Notes: generated by a model not told the origin, from the letters alone. Shown: positions 47,440-63,313, counted from the first letter of the stretch. The stretch is 64,000 nucleotides of DNA from Parageobacillus sp. KH3-4 (GCF_022846435.1 NZ_AP025627.1:2638001-2702000); one strand, 5' to 3'. A program made the numbers and translations.

Positions 47440-47482
47440 ATGTTATTGATGAAGCAACAAAATAAACAGAAAGGTGTTTTTT

Positions 47483-49198
47483 ATGTCATTCGATGGCGTG
47501 TTTACCTATGCAGTCGTAAAAGAATTACAGCAAGCGCTCGAGGGAGGGCGCATTACGAAAATCCATCAACCTGCTGTCCATGAATTAGTCCTGCAAATCC
47601 GCTCGCACGGACGAAACTATAAACTGCTTTTATCCGCGCATCCAAGCTACGCGCGCATTCATTTAACAAACGAAACGTACGACAATCCGGCTGAACCGCC
47701 GATGTTTTGCATGCTGTTGCGCAAACATTTGGAAGGAAGCATTATTGAAGCGATCCGCCAAGTGGATTTTGACCGGATTATCATCATCGAAACAAAAGGA
47801 CGGAACGAAATTGGCGATATTCATGCAAAACAATTAATGGTGGAAATCATGGGGCGGCATAGCAACATCATCTTGGTTGACAAAGAAACAAACACGATTA
47901 TCGACAGCATTAAACATCTTTCCCCTGCCGTCAACCGCTATCGCACCGTGCTTCCCGGCCACGAATATATCGCGCCGCCGTCGCATGGAAAAATCAACCC
48001 GCTCGAAGCAACCGAAGAAACGATCGTGAAAAAAATTGATTTTCATGCCGGCAAACTAGCGGACCAGCTCGTCGCCACCTTTTCCGGCATTTCGCCGCTG
48101 TTTGCGAAAGAAGCGGTATTTCGCGCGGGGCTTGCGAACCGGGCGACGCTGCCCAAAAGCTTTATTGCGTTAATGGATGAAGTGCGCGCGCATCGCTTTG
48201 CGCCGGCGATATACACGAATGGCGAAAAAGAATGGTTTTATGTGCTTCCGCTTACCCACTTGCAGGCCGAAGCAAAAGAGTTTGCCACGCCAAGCGAACT
48301 GTTGGACCGCTTTTACTTCGGCAAAGCCGAGCGCGACCGCGTCAAACAGCAGGCACATGACCTTGAGCGGTTTATTGTGAATGAAAAAACGAAAAACGAG
48401 AAAAAGCTGATCAAGCTCCAGCAAACATTGGAGGAAGCAAAAAAGGCGGAACAATATCGGCTTTACGGGGAGCTGCTAACCGCCAACCTGTACGCCGTCA
48501 AACGGGGAATGAAAGAAATCGAAGTGATCAACTATTATGACGAAAACGGCGCGACCGTAAAGATTCCTCTTGATCCGCAAAAATCGCCGTCAGAAAACGC
48601 GCAAAGCTATTTTCAAAGATACCAAAAAGCGAAAAACTCGCTAAACATCGTCCAAGAGCAAATTGAGCGCACAAACGAAGAAATCGCGTATTTCGATACA
48701 CTTCTCCAGCAGTTGGAAACCGCCGCGCCAAAAGATGTCGAAGAAATTCGCGAGGAGTTAATCGAACAAGGCTATTTGCAGGCGCGCGCTACAAAACAAA
48801 CGAAAAAACAAAAGCAGCGGACAATCGAGCTTGAACGCTACATCGCAAGCGATGGCACGGAAATTCTCGTTGGGAAAAACAATAAACAAAACGACTATTT
48901 AACCAACAAGCTTGCGCGCAAAGATGAAATTTGGCTGCACACAAAAGACATACCCGGCTCTCATGTCGTCATCCGCAGCAAAAATCCATCTGAACAAACG
49001 ATTGCTGAGGCGGCCAACCTCGCCGCCTACTTTAGCAAAGCGCGGCAATCGAGTTCCGTTCCGGTCGATTACACGCGCATCCGCTATGTGAAAAAACCGA
49101 GCGGCGCCAAACCGGGGTTCGTCATTTATGAAAACCAGCAAACGATTTACGTGACGCCGGATGAGGATTTAGTAATTCGGATGAAAAAGCAATCGTAA
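47483..49198 (+). CDS. rqcH: Ribosome quality control protein RqcH (NFACT family; formerly FbpA/YloA)
   Basis: Binds stalled 50S-nascent chain complexes and adds C-terminal alanine tails, marking the chain for proteolysis. The 571-residue protein has an NFACT-N domain ([13 protein letters not shown]97-R98 in VDFDRII, the pair needed for Ala-tRNA recruitment in homologues), helix-hairpin-helix, a coiled coil (about 290-430) and an NFACT-R domain ([17 protein letters not shown], then [18 protein letters not shown]). An ATG nine bases upstream is possible, but AGAAAGGTG fits 47483. One of two plus-strand genes. Confidence 0.95.
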   Translation: MSFDGVFTYAVVKELQQALEGGRITKIHQPAVHELVLQIRSHGRNYKLLLSAHPSYARIHLTNETYDNPAEPPMFCMLLRKHLEGSIIEAIRQVDFDRIIIIETKGRNEIGDIHAKQLMVEIMGRHSNIILVDKETNTIIDSIKHLSPAVNRYRTVLPGHEYIAPPSHGKINPLEATEETIVKKIDFHAGKLADQLVATFSGISPLFAKEAVFRAGLANRATLPKSFIALMDEVRAHRFAPAIYTNGEKEWFYVLPLTHLQAEAKEFATPSELLDRFYFGKAERDRVKQQAHDLERFIVNEKTKNEKKLIKLQQTLEEAKKAEQYRLYGELLTANLYAVKRGMKEIEVINYYDENGATVKIPLDPQKSPSENAQSYFQRYQKAKNSLNIVQEQIERTNEEIAYFDTLLQQLETAAPKDVEEIREELIEQGYLQARATKQTKKQKQRTIELERYIASDGTEILVGKNNKQNDYLTNKLARKDEIWLHTKDIPGSHVVIRSKNPSEQTIAEAANLAAYFSKARQSSSVPVDYTRIRYVKKPSGAKPGFVIYENQQTIYVTPDEDLVIRMKKQS

Positions 49199-49201
49199 CG
49201 C

Positions 49202-49239
49202 AAAATACCTCCCGCTATAAAGTGCGGGAGGTATTTTTT
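49202..49239. terminator. Two-way terminator between rqcH and the Uma2 gene
   Basis: 13-bp perfect stem AAATACCTCCCGC/GCGGGAGGTATTT, 8-base loop, followed by TTTT on the plus strand and AAAA-type complement on the other. It ends rqcH (plus) and the convergent minus-strand gene. Confidence 0.9.
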
Positions 49240-49248
49240 ATGAACCAT

Positions 49249-49812
49249 TTACTGAAATACTTCTTCCAAATTTAGTTCCAGCCCCGGAAAACAAACCGAT
49301 TGGACGACTCCTGTACCCGCTTTAATATCTGCTTGTTCGTATAACCCTTCCTCATTTAATACATAAATCGTAATCGCATCCTTCATCGGATTGATAATCC
49401 AATATTCTTTCACCCCATAATCCATATATAAGTTAAACTTTGTCACTAAATCATGCGCCTGATTGGAAGAGCTTAATATTTCCACAATCAATGTAGGAAC
49501 ACCGACATATTTCGTTTCGGTAAACCCTTTTTCGTCACAAATAATGCTAAGGTCGGGAATGACTACTTTTCGGTCAGGCAACTTGTCGCTTACTAATTCG
49601 ATATCGGTCGGCGCGGCAAATACTTTGCACTTTTTCCCTTTCAAATAAATTCCGAACTGCGTATGAATATTGCTCGAAACAAGCTGATGTTTAATGCTTG
49701 GGGAAGGAGTCATATACACGACTCCGTCAATATATTCCAAGCGCTCTTCGCTTTTCTCCCGCAGCGCTAAATATTCTTCATACGAAACGTTGGAAAATCG
49801 CGGTAAGGACAT
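49249..49812 (-). CDS. Uma2-family restriction-endonuclease-fold protein
   Basis: A 187-residue protein of the Uma2 family (DUF820), which has a PD-(D/E)XK nuclease fold. Visible: YEEYLALREKSEERLEYIDGVVYMTPSPSIKHQ in the N-terminal half, VIPDLSIICDEKGFTE, then PTLIVEILSSSN with the conserved acidic residue, and a YMDYGVKEYWIINP end typical of the family. The biological role is not established. It stands alone between rqcH and pyrE, where B. subtilis has sulfate/cysteine genes, with its own promoter-like region and terminator, so it is a likely later insertion. ATG 49810-49812 follows GAGGGATTGTG; an in-frame GTG one codon upstream is less likely. Confidence 0.88.
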   Translation of the reverse strand: MSLPRFSNVSYEEYLALREKSEERLEYIDGVVYMTPSPSIKHQLVSSNIHTQFGIYLKGKKCKVFAAPTDIELVSDKLPDRKVVIPDLSIICDEKGFTETKYVGVPTLIVEILSSSNQAHDLVTKFNLYMDYGVKEYWIINPMKDAITIYVLNEEGLYEQADIKAGTGVVQSVCFPGLELNLEEVFQ

Positions 49813-49846
49813 CACAATCCCTCTTTTCCTCTCTTAATATACTTCT

Positions 49847-49875
49847 ATTATATTACCTGCTCGCCTTGAGCAAAA
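49847..49875 (-). promoter_or_regulatory. Promoter-like region of the Uma2 gene with inverted repeat
   Basis: Minus-strand -10 TATAAT (49847-49852, perfect); -35 is poor (TTTTGC at 17 bases or TTGCTC at 15). The inverted repeat TGCTC-N5-GAGCA (49858-49872) lies between the two boxes, a spot where a repressor could act. Functional claim is inference. Confidence 0.45.
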
Positions 49876-49889
49876 GTGCGGAGTGGGAT

Positions 49890-49922
49890 CATAAAAAAAG
49901 AGCGCATCAGCTGTGCGCTCTC
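49890..49922 (-). terminator. Terminator after pyrE
   Basis: Minus-strand stem AGAGCGCA/TGCGCTCT with a short loop, then TTTTTTTATG. It closes the pyrimidine operon. Confidence 0.85.
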
Positions 49923-49939
49923 TCTTGCTCACATTCATG

Positions 49940-50559
49940 TTATTTCCCCCACTCTTCCGGGTTTTCCCGCCACTCGCGCAATGTCGCGAGGTCTTGTTCT
50001 GTCACGGCGCCTATCCCGAATGCGATTTCGATGAGTGTGTCGTAGTCCGTCAGTGTATGCACTTCCACATTATTTTCCGCAAACGCTTGTTTTGCTTTTT
50101 CCAATCCATACGTAAAAATGGCGGCAACACCAAGGACGTCGCATCCCGCTTCCTTCAGGGCGTGAACCGCATTTAATGAACTGCCCCCGGTGGAGATTAA
50201 ATCTTCGACAACGACTATCTTTTGCCCTGTTTCCACTTTTCCTTCAATTTGTTTTCCTTTTCCATGGCCTTTTGCTTGGCTACGCACGTAGCACATCGGC
50301 AAGTTCATGCGCTCGCTTACCCAAGCGGCATGCGGAATTCCCGCCGTTGCCGTGCCGGCGATTGCTTCGACGTCTGAAAAATGTGCGCGGATTAGCTTGA
50401 CAAGCCCGTCAGCAATCGCGCTTCGCACGTGTGGATACGCCAGTGTCAGCCGGTTGTCGCAGTAAATCGGTGATTTTAATCCAGACGACCAAGTGAATGG
50501 GGCACTTGGCTCTAACGATACCGCGCCAATGCGGAGTAAATGCGTGGCGATTTCTTTTT

Positions 50560-50563
<4 letters not shown>
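49940..50563 (-). CDS. pyrE: Orotate phosphoribosyltransferase
   Basis: Joins orotate and PRPP to make OMP. The 207-residue protein has [10 protein letters not shown] in the N-terminal part, [17 protein letters not shown], and the PRPP-binding block [20 protein letters not shown] 50561-50563 overlaps the end of pyrF by four bases; the seven-codon upstream extension lacks family similarity. Last gene of the pyr operon. Confidence 0.97.
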
Positions 50564-52958
<2,395 letters not shown>

Positions 52959-52962
<4 letters not shown>

Positions 52963-55900
52963 GCGCGCACCATCCTTTGCGTCATCATCGTTGTCGAAAA
53001 CGTCATCGATTCGATCACTTGCAGCATCGCCCGCGCCGTATCCAGTGACGTCAAGCATGGAATGCCGTTTTCCACTGCTTCGCGGCGGATGCGGAATCCG
53101 TCGCTTTCCGGCTGTTTCCCTTTGGTGAGCGTGTTGATGACGACCTGCACTTTCCCTTGGCGAATGACATCCAAAATGTTTGGCGATGCGGAACAGATTT
53201 TATTGACAACGGCTACCGGGATGTCCGCCGCTTTTAACGCTTCCGCCGTGCCGCTCGTCGCGAGCAGCTGATAGCCGATTTCGTAGAAACGTCTGGCAAT
53301 TTCCACTGCATCTTCTTTGTCTTTATCGGCGACGGTCAATAAAACGGCGCCGTGCGGGCGAATATGAATGCCTGAAGCGACAAGACCCTTATAGAGCGCT
53401 TTTTCAAACGTGACGTCTTTGCCGATCACTTCACCTGTCGACTTCATTTCCGGACCAAGCGAAATATCGACATTGCGCAGTTTGGCGAACGAGAAGACCG
53501 GCACTTTTACGTACACGCCTTCGCTTTCCTGCCGTAGCCCTGTTTCATAGCCAAGTTTCGCGAGCTTTGCGCCTAAAATTACTTTCGTCGCGATATTTGC
53601 CATCGGCACGCCGGTAATTTTACTTAAAAACGGCACCGTGCGGCTGGAACGTGGATTGACTTCAAGCACGTACACTTCGTCTTGATACATGACAAATTGA
53701 ATGTTCAGCAAACCGACAATGCGCAACCCTCTTGCTAGTTTAATCGTGTAATCGACGATTTTTCGCTTGATCTTATCTGTTAACGTTTGCGGCGGATAAA
53801 CGGCGATTGAGTCGCCCGAATGCACTCCGGCCCGCTCAATATGTTCCATAATTCCCGGGATCAGCACCGTTTCTCCGTCAGAAACCGCATCGACTTCGAT
53901 TTCTTTTCCGATTAAATAGCGGTCAATGAGCACTGGATGTTGCGGGTTGACTTTGACGGCATGCTCCATGTAATGCAATAGCTCCTTTTCCTGATACACA
54001 ATTTCCATCGCACGGCCGCCAAGAACATACGACGGGCGGACAAGCACCGGATAGCCGATTTCTTTGGCAATCCGCACCGCTTCCTCAACAGAGAAAGCCG
54101 TTTTTCCTTGCGGCTTTGGAATCCCTAAATCCGATAACGCTTGTTCAAATTTGTCACGGTCTTCGGCGCGGTCCAAGTCCTCAAGCGATGTTCCTAAAAT
54201 GCGGACGCCGCGCGCCGCCAATTCCGCCGCCAAGTTGATTGCCGTCTGGCCTCCGAATTGCACGATAACCCCGACCGGCTTTTCTAAGTCAATGACATGC
54301 ATCACATCTTCAATCGTAAGCGGCTCGAAATACAACTTATCGGACGTGCTAAAATCCGTCGACACCGTTTCCGGGTTGTTGTTAATAATAATCGCTTCAT
54401 AGCCCGCTTCTTTAATCGCCCAAACGGAATGAACAGTCGCGTAATCGAATTCAATGCCTTGCCCGATGCGAATCGGTCCCGAACCGAGTACCACAACGCT
54501 TTCGCGGGCGGTGACGACCGATTCGTTTTCCTCTTCGTACGTGCTGTAGTAATACGGCGTTTCTGATTCAAATTCCGCCGCGCACGTATCGACCATTTTA
54601 TATACTGGAAGGATGCCTGCTTGTTTTCGCATTTCATAGACGTCACGCTCGCTTCTGTTCCAAAGCTTGGCGATAGCCGCATCGGAAAAGCCCATTTTTT
54701 TCGCTTTCCGCAACACCTCAGCATCTCCGACATGATCGCGGATGACGGTTTCATAACGGACGATGTTTTCTATTTTCGTTAAGAAAAAGCGGTCAATTTG
54801 GCTCCATTCGTGAATTTGCTCGACCGTAAAGCCGCGGCGCAGCGCCTCGGCGATATAGAAGAGGCGCTCATCTCCTGCTTTGCGTATCCGCTTTTCGATC
54901 ACTTCGTCCACGATGTTGTCCGCATCTTTCAGCTCCAAATGGAAAACGCCTGTCTCTAAAGAGCGCACCGCTTTTAACAGCGATTCCTCGAACGTCCGGC
55001 CGATCGCCATCACTTCACCTGTCGCTTTCATTTGCGTGCCAAGACGGCGGTTGGCCGATTCGAATTTATCGAACGGAAAGCGCGGTATTTTTGTCACAAC
55101 GTAATCGAGCGCTGGTTCAAAGCAAGCGTACGTTTTACCCGTAACCGGGTTGATCATTTCATCTAACGTTAAGCCGACGGCAATTTTTGCAGCAAGCTTG
55201 GCAATCGGGTAGCCCGTCGCTTTCGAGGCTAACGCCGATGAGCGGCTGACGCGGGGGTTGACTTCAATGACGTAATAATGGAAGCTATGCGGATCGAGCG
55301 CCAGCTGCACATTGCAGCCACCTTCGATGCCAAGGGCGCGAATAATGCGAAGCGATGCGTTGCGCAACAATTGATATTCACGGTCACTTAGCGTTTGGCT
55401 TGGGGCGACGACGATCGAATCGCCGGTATGAATGCCGACCGGGTCGATATTTTCCATGTTGCAGACGACGATCGCGTTATCGTTGGCATCGCGCATCACT
55501 TCATATTCGATTTCTTTATAGCCGGCGATGCTTTTTTCCAATAAACATTGGTGCACTGGGCTTAGTTTTAATCCTGTCGAAACAATATCGATCAGTTCCT
55601 TTTCGTTTGCGCAAATGCCCCCGCCCGTGCCGCCGAGCGTAAATGCCGGGCGGACGATGACCGGATAGCCGACTTTTTCGACAAAAGCGTATGCTTCTTC
55701 CAAGCTATGAATAATTTCGCTTTCTGGAACCGGTTCGCCGAGTTCGTTCATCAGGGCGCGAAATTGCTCGCGGTCTTCCGCTTTTTCAATCGCATCGAGC
55801 TTTGTTCCCAATATTTCGACACCGCATTCCGCGAGCACCCCGGCTTTGGCAAGCTCGACCGCCAAGTTTAGTCCCGTTTGCCCGCCAAGCGTCGGCAAAA

Positions 55901-56156
55901 TCGCGTCCGGACGTTCTTTGCGGATAATGCGGGACACAAACTCAAACGTAAGCGGCTCCATATACACTTTGTCGGCAATTTCTGTATCGGTCATGATTGT
56001 GGCCGGATTGGAATTGACTAAAATGACTTTGTACCCCTCTTCCTTTAGCGCCAAACATGCCTGTGTGCCCGCGTAATCAAACTCCGCCGCCTGGCCGATG
56101 ACAATCGGGCCGGAACCGATCACTAAAATCGTTTTAACGTCTTGGCGTTTAGGCAT
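52959..56156 (-). CDS. carB: Carbamoyl-phosphate synthase large chain (pyrimidine-specific)
   Basis: Makes carbamoyl phosphate from ammonia, bicarbonate and two ATP. The 1065-residue protein has two homologous ATP-grasp halves ([20 protein letters not shown] near the start and [19 protein letters not shown] near residue 556), each with a GGTGGGI / GGRAMEIV type loop, and a C-terminal allosteric MGS domain from about residue 930. It is pyrAB of B. subtilis, the pyr-operon copy under PyrR control; the arginine-specific copy is not in this window. It overlaps carA by eight bases. Confidence 0.97.
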
Positions 56157-57243
56157 GGACGATTTCCCCTTTCTTTTTGACCTCGCGAATCATCGCGATA
56201 AACTCATCAAATAACGAGTTGGCGTCCTCAGGACCAGGTGATGCTTCCGGATGATATTGCACCGTAAACGCCGGATAATCCAAATGGCGCAATCCTTCGA
56301 TCGTGCCGTCGTTTAACGCAATATGCGTTACTTCCAATTTTGTGTTGCGCAGCGATTCTTTTTTGACAGTATAGCCGTGGTTTTGCGAAGTAATCGCCAC
56401 TTTTCCCGTCGCCAAATGCTTGACCGGATGGTTCGAACCGCGATGACCGAACTTCATTTTTTCCGTATCGGCACCGCAGGCGAGCGCGAACAGCTGATGG
56501 CCGAGGCAGATGCCAAAAAGCGGCACTTTGCCAAGAATCCCGCGAATCATTTTTATCGCTTCCGGCACATCTTTCGGGTCGCCGGGACCGTTGGATAACA
56601 TTACTCCGTCCGGATGGAAGCGAAGCACGTCTTCAGCCGTCGCGTTGTATGGAAGCACAATGACATCGCAATTTCGTTTATTTAGTTCACGCAAAATGCC
56701 ATGTTTCATACCGAAGTCAACAAGAACGACGCGGTAGCCGCGTCCCGGGCTCGGATACGCGCTTTTCGTTGAAACGCGCTTTACTTGATCTCTCGGCAGC
56801 TCCGTCGCTTTCAAATATTCGACAACTTCTCGCACGCTGGCATCCAAGTCGCAAATCATTCCTTTCAGCGTCCCGTATTGTCGGATAATCCGCGTTAATT
56901 TTCGCGTGTCGATCCCTGCCAAGCCAGGAATCTTTTTTTCTTTTAAATATTCGTCAAGTGTCATTTCATTTCGCCAATTGGATGGCGCATCGCACAATTC
57001 TTTGACGATGAAGCCGTGAATATGCGGTTCAATCGATTCAAAATCATCGCGGTTAATGCCGTAGTTGCCGATGAGCGGATATGTCATCGTCACGATTTGC
57101 CCGCAATACGAAGGATCTGTTAAAATTTCTTGATACCCGGTCATTCCCGTGTTAAACACTACTTCGCCGACCGTTTTTTCCGTGCTGCCGAACGCCTCTC
57201 CGATAAAAAACGAGCCGTCTTCCAACACAAGCTGCCGTTTCAT
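56149..57243 (-). CDS. carA: Carbamoyl-phosphate synthase small chain (pyrimidine-specific)
   Basis: Glutaminase subunit supplying ammonia to CarB. The 364-residue protein has the N-terminal CarA domain ([31 protein letters not shown]) and a class I glutamine amidotransferase domain with the catalytic Cys in [12 protein letters not shown] and the His/Glu of [14 protein letters not shown]. Called pyrAA in B. subtilis. ATG lies directly after the pyrC stop. Confidence 0.97.
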   Translation of the reverse strand: MKRQLVLEDGSFFIGEAFGSTEKTVGEVVFNTGMTGYQEILTDPSYCGQIVTMTYPLIGNYGINRDDFESIEPHIHGFIVKELCDAPSNWRNEMTLDEYLKEKKIPGLAGIDTRKLTRIIRQYGTLKGMICDLDASVREVVEYLKATELPRDQVKRVSTKSAYPSPGRGYRVVLVDFGMKHGILRELNKRNCDVIVLPYNATAEDVLRFHPDGVMLSNGPGDPKDVPEAIKMIRGILGKVPLFGICLGHQLFALACGADTEKMKFGHRGSNHPVKHLATGKVAITSQNHGYTVKKESLRNTKLEVTHIALNDGTIEGLRHLDYPAFTVQYHPEASPGPEDANSLFDEFIAMIREVKKKGEIVHA

Positions 57244-59590
<2,347 letters not shown>

Positions 59591-59602
59591 TAAAAGGTGC
59601 AA

Positions 59603-60910
59603 TTATGCGACATGATCGTTGCTGTTTTCTGTTTTTCTTTCAAACATATTTTCGTTGATTTGCGGGCGTCCCGGTAAAATAAGGTTTAAGACTACGCCGC
59701 AAATCGCCGCAAGCGCCATGCCTTGAATTTGGAATTGCTCTGTCACTTTCAGCACCGCGCCGCCGATGCCAATGACTAAAATAACCGAAGAGATGACTAA
59801 GTTTCGTTTGTCCCCGAAATCGATGCGGCTATCGACAAGCATGCGCAAGCCGGATGAGGCGATAATTCCGAACAGTAAAATCGACACGCCGCCCATCACC
59901 GGCGTCGGAATCGAGCTAATCAGCGCGGTCACTTTGCCGATAAACCCAAAGATGATGGCGATCACCGCCGCTCCTGCTAGCACGTAGACGCTATAGACTC
60001 GCGTAATCGCCAACACGCCGATGTTCTCGCCGTACGTTGTTTTCGGCGGCCCGCCGATCAGCGCGGAAATCATCGTCGCAGTGCCGTCTCCTAAAATCGA
60101 ACGATGCAAACCCGGCTTTTGAATGAGATCGCGCCCGACGACTTTGCTCAACACAAGCTGGTGGCCGATATGTTCAGATAGCGTCACGACCGCCACCGGC
60201 ACCATCAGCATGACAATATCCCATGTGACATGCACCGGATAATCGACAAATGGAAGGAGAAAATCCGGCATTTCAAACCATTTTGCTTTCGCGACTTTTG
60301 AGAAATCAACAACCCCGACGATAAGCGCGTACACATACCCGACGATAATCCCTGCTAGCACTGGAACTAAACTGAGCATGCCGCGCAAAAACACCGAGCA
60401 GACGATCATTGCCGCGAGCGTGACAAGCGCAACCGAAAAATGTGTGAAACTGTACTTGCCATCCGGACCGTTCATCGCCATGCCAACGGCTGTATTCGCC
60501 AGCCCAAGGCCGATCACAATGATGACCGGCCCGACGACAACCGGCGGCAGCAGCTTCATAATCCAGCGGTAACCGGCTTTTTTAATGACCAGCGCGACAA
60601 TGCCGTACACAAGCCCCGCCAAAAAGCTGCCGATCATCGCCGCTCCCGGTCCTCCCGCCGTTTTCGCCGCAATAATTGGAGCGATGAAAGCGAAGGAAGA
60701 ACCGAGGTACGCAGGAACTTGCCATTTGGTGATGGCGAGAAAGGCAAGCGTTCCAAGCCCGCTCGTAATAAGGGCGATGGACGGGCTTAATCCGACTAAA
60801 TAAGGCACTAAAATCGTCGCCCCGAACATGGCGAACAAATGCTGTAAACTGAGGGTTAACCATTGCGCCGGCGACGGCCGGTCTTGAATATCTAATACAG
60901 GTTTGTTCAT
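59603..60910 (-). CDS. pyrP: Uracil permease PyrP
   Basis: Membrane symporter of the NCS2/UraA family importing uracil. The 435-residue protein has about 12-14 transmembrane segments, the N-terminal LQHLFAMFGATILVPYLVG, the conserved SSFAFIAPI, GMAMNGPD, and the glutamates expected in the substrate-binding region (LSEHIGHQ). TTG two codons upstream is in frame but AAAGGAG fits ATG 60908-60910 and gives the usual length. Between pyrR and pyrB, each with an attenuator. Confidence 0.96.
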   Translation of the reverse strand: MNKPVLDIQDRPSPAQWLTLSLQHLFAMFGATILVPYLVGLSPSIALITSGLGTLAFLAITKWQVPAYLGSSFAFIAPIIAAKTAGGPGAAMIGSFLAGLVYGIVALVIKKAGYRWIMKLLPPVVVGPVIIVIGLGLANTAVGMAMNGPDGKYSFTHFSVALVTLAAMIVCSVFLRGMLSLVPVLAGIIVGYVYALIVGVVDFSKVAKAKWFEMPDFLLPFVDYPVHVTWDIVMLMVPVAVVTLSEHIGHQLVLSKVVGRDLIQKPGLHRSILGDGTATMISALIGGPPKTTYGENIGVLAITRVYSVYVLAGAAVIAIIFGFIGKVTALISSIPTPVMGGVSILLFGIIASSGLRMLVDSRIDFGDKRNLVISSVILVIGIGGAVLKVTEQFQIQGMALAAICGVVLNLILPGRPQINENMFERKTENSNDHVA

Positions 60911-60937
60911 CGTCAAAAAACTCCTTTCTCATTAGCA

Positions 60938-61030
60938 TAAAAAAACCTCTTTGCCCTCGAGGGTGCAAAGAGGTACAGAGATAGTCCAAGCCTATCCTTT
61001 CTGTCCCTTTTGCAGCCTCTCGGGACTGCG
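60938..61030 (-). promoter_or_regulatory. PyrR attenuator between pyrR and pyrP
   Basis: PyrR-binding loop CAGTCCCGAGAGGCTG (minus strand, 61013-61028) near the end of pyrR, then the terminator ACCTCTTTGC/GCAAAGAGGT (60945-60974) with TTTTTTT. Same logic as the other two sites. Confidence 0.9.
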
Positions 61031-61047
61031 CTTAAAAGGGAATGCGT

Positions 61048-61593
<546 letters not shown>

Positions 61594-61603
61594 TCACCTC
61601 CAT

Positions 61604-61715
61604 AAAAAATCCTCTCGCCCTAGAAGCGAGAGGAACCGTTTAAACGCGCAAAACAAGGCATACAATGCCTTACCTCATCTATTTGATCCGACCCCTTCTC
61701 AGCCTCACAGGACTG
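61604..61715 (-). promoter_or_regulatory. PyrR attenuator upstream of pyrR
   Basis: PyrR-binding loop CAGTCCTGTGAGGCTG (61700-61715) followed by the terminator TCCTCTCGC/GCGAGAGGA (61610-61634) with a run of T. First of three; lets PyrR limit its own synthesis. Confidence 0.9.
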
Positions 61716-61744
61716 AACTTAAAGGTTCTTATTCACTTGCTCTC

Positions 61745-61773
61745 ATTGTACGTTTTCTTTGTCTAATTGTCAA
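61745..61773 (-). promoter_or_regulatory. Strong sigma-A promoter of the pyr operon
   Basis: Minus-strand -35 TTGACA (61768-61773, perfect), 17-base spacer, -10 TACAAT (61745-61750). The -35 box overlaps the rluD stop codon. Confidence 0.8.
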
Positions 61774-62684
61774 TCACCTTTTCGCAACAATTGCAAAAGC
61801 CGCTCAAACTCAGGCGGCAATGGCGCTTCAAACTCCAAATATTCACCTGTGCGCGGATGGATAAACCCTAGCACTCCCGCGTGTAAAGCCTGCCCGTCGA
61901 TCGGCAATGTCTTTTTCGGTCCATATTGCGGGTCGCCCGCTAACGGATAGCCGATGTATTTCATATGCACGCGAATTTGGTGTGTTCTTCCTGTTTCCAA
62001 TTGACATTCGATAAATGTGTATTGGCGAAAACGCTCTAACACACGGAAATGAGTGACCGCCTCTTTTCCGTTTTCTTCGGTGACCGCCATTTTTTTACGG
62101 TCCCGTTTATCACGGCCGATCGGCGCGTCAATCGTGCCATAATCGTGCGGAATCACCCCGTGAACAATCGCTTTATATTTGCGCGTCACCGTTTTTTTCA
62201 CAAGCTGATCGACAAGCGCCTGATGCGCCATATCGTTTTTGGCGACCATCAATAGCCCCGATGTATCTTTGTCAATCCGATGCACAATGCCCGGCCGAAG
62301 AACGCCGTTAATTCCTGATAAATCATGGCAATGCGCGAGCAAAGCGTTAACGAGCGTGCCGCGCATATGCCCGGGAGCCGGGTGCACGACCATGCCGCGC
62401 GGTTTATTGACAACGAGAACATCGGCATCCTCGTAATAAATATCTAACGGAATATTTTCCGGCTCGACATAAAGCGGCTCCGGCTCAGGGAGGCGAACGA
62501 CGACAATATCGCCGGCGGAGCACTTGTAATTGGCTTTGACATGCTGATCGTTAACGGTGACAAGCTGATCTTTTATCCACTGCTGCACTTTCGAACGCGA
62601 CCAGTCTTCATTTAGCGCAGCAATCACTTTATCAATTCGCTCATTGTCATATTCCTCATCAATATGAAACTGAACGACATCCAT
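61770..62684 (-). CDS. rluD: 23S rRNA pseudouridine synthase RluD family (YlyB)
   Basis: Converts uridines to pseudouridine in 23S rRNA. The 304-residue protein has an N-terminal S4 RNA-binding domain (RIDKVIAALNEDWSRSKVQQWI) and the RluA-type catalytic core with D138 in GIVHRIDKDTSGLLMVAK, plus VTRKYKAIVHG and ETGRTHQIRVH. ATG 62682-62684 follows AAGGAG and overlaps the lspA stop by one base. Which sites it modifies is inferred from family only. Confidence 0.93.
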   Translation of the reverse strand: MDVVQFHIDEEYDNERIDKVIAALNEDWSRSKVQQWIKDQLVTVNDQHVKANYKCSAGDIVVVRLPEPEPLYVEPENIPLDIYYEDADVLVVNKPRGMVVHPAPGHMRGTLVNALLAHCHDLSGINGVLRPGIVHRIDKDTSGLLMVAKNDMAHQALVDQLVKKTVTRKYKAIVHGVIPHDYGTIDAPIGRDKRDRKKMAVTEENGKEAVTHFRVLERFRQYTFIECQLETGRTHQIRVHMKYIGYPLAGDPQYGPKKTLPIDGQALHAGVLGFIHPRTGEYLEFEAPLPPEFERLLQLLRKGD

Positions 62685-63148
62685 CACTGACTCTCCTTTT
62701 CTTTCGTTCCGGCAAAAAACGTTTTAATAAAGACAAGCGCCACTCCAATGCAAAGTGCGGAGTCAGCGATATTAAACACCGGAAAACTATATGTACCAAT
62801 ATAAACATGAATAAAATCGACGACCTCTTTGCGAAAAAATCGATCAATAAAGTTGCCAAGCGCGCCCCCAAGCATAAGGCCGAGAGCAATTCCATACATC
62901 CGCTCTCCGCGCGGCAACCGCTGAATATAAATGACTAATCCGACAGCAACAATGACGGTAATCAAATAAAACAGCCAAAACTGCCCTTGCAAAATCCCCC
63001 ACGCCGCGCCGCGGTTGCGATGGGATGTAATATAAAGCACGTCCGAAATAATTGGAATGCTTTCGCCAAGCCGCATATACTTTACAACAAGCCATTTCGT
63101 CCACTGGTCGATAACGATGACAGCGAGCGCAATGATATAGTATACCAC
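62684..63148 (-). CDS. lspA: Lipoprotein signal peptidase (signal peptidase II)
   Basis: Membrane aspartyl protease that cleaves lipobox-containing prolipoproteins. The 154-residue protein has four transmembrane helices and the catalytic aspartates D102 (GNFIDRFF) and D129 (FNIADSA), with [10 protein letters not shown] conserved. GTG 63146-63148 after GGAGGTAGTATT gives the exact B. subtilis length; an upstream extension is unsupported. In B. subtilis a DksA-like gene (ylyA) lies between ileS and lspA; it is absent here. Confidence 0.95.
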   Translation of the reverse strand: MVYYIIALAVIVIDQWTKWLVVKYMRLGESIPIISDVLYITSHRNRGAAWGILQGQFWLFYLITVIVAVGLVIYIQRLPRGERMYGIALGLMLGGALGNFIDRFFRKEVVDFIHVYIGTYSFPVFNIADSALCIGVALVFIKTFFAGTKEKESQ

Positions 63149-63181
63149 AATACTACCTCCACTCAACAGTATGCTTAATGA

Positions 63182-63211
63182 ATTGTAGCACAATCGGACA
63201 ATGACAGACAA
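63182..63211 (-). promoter_or_regulatory. Promoter for lspA-rluD
   Basis: Minus-strand -35 TTGTCT (63206-63211), 18-base spacer, extended -10 TGC-TACAAT (TACAAT at 63182-63187). Confidence 0.6.
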
Positions 63212-63227
63212 TGATGAGTACAACCAA

Positions 63228-63287
63228 CTAAGCAAAGTTTTCAACCGTCAGCGGCAAAACAGCTGGTGCACGCCAAGGAACTCCCAT
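63228..63287 (-). CDS. Possible 19-residue ORF between ileS and lspA (unproven)
   Basis: Minus-strand ATG (63285-63287) to TAG (63228-63230) encodes [19 protein letters not shown], with GGAG nine bases before the ATG. The peptide has no family I recognise. It is short enough to be chance, no convincing promoter precedes it, and the lspA promoter lies just after it. Listed because the ribosome site is plausible; see findings. Confidence 0.25.
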   Translation of the reverse strand: MGVPWRAPAVLPLTVENFA

Positions 63288-63313
63288 ATCCTTTCTCTCC
63301 GAAAATCACCAAT

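Noticed and set aside
52963-53058. N-terminal extension of PyrK
   Set aside because: It is the carB C-terminus read in another frame; ATG at the carB stop has a ribosome site.
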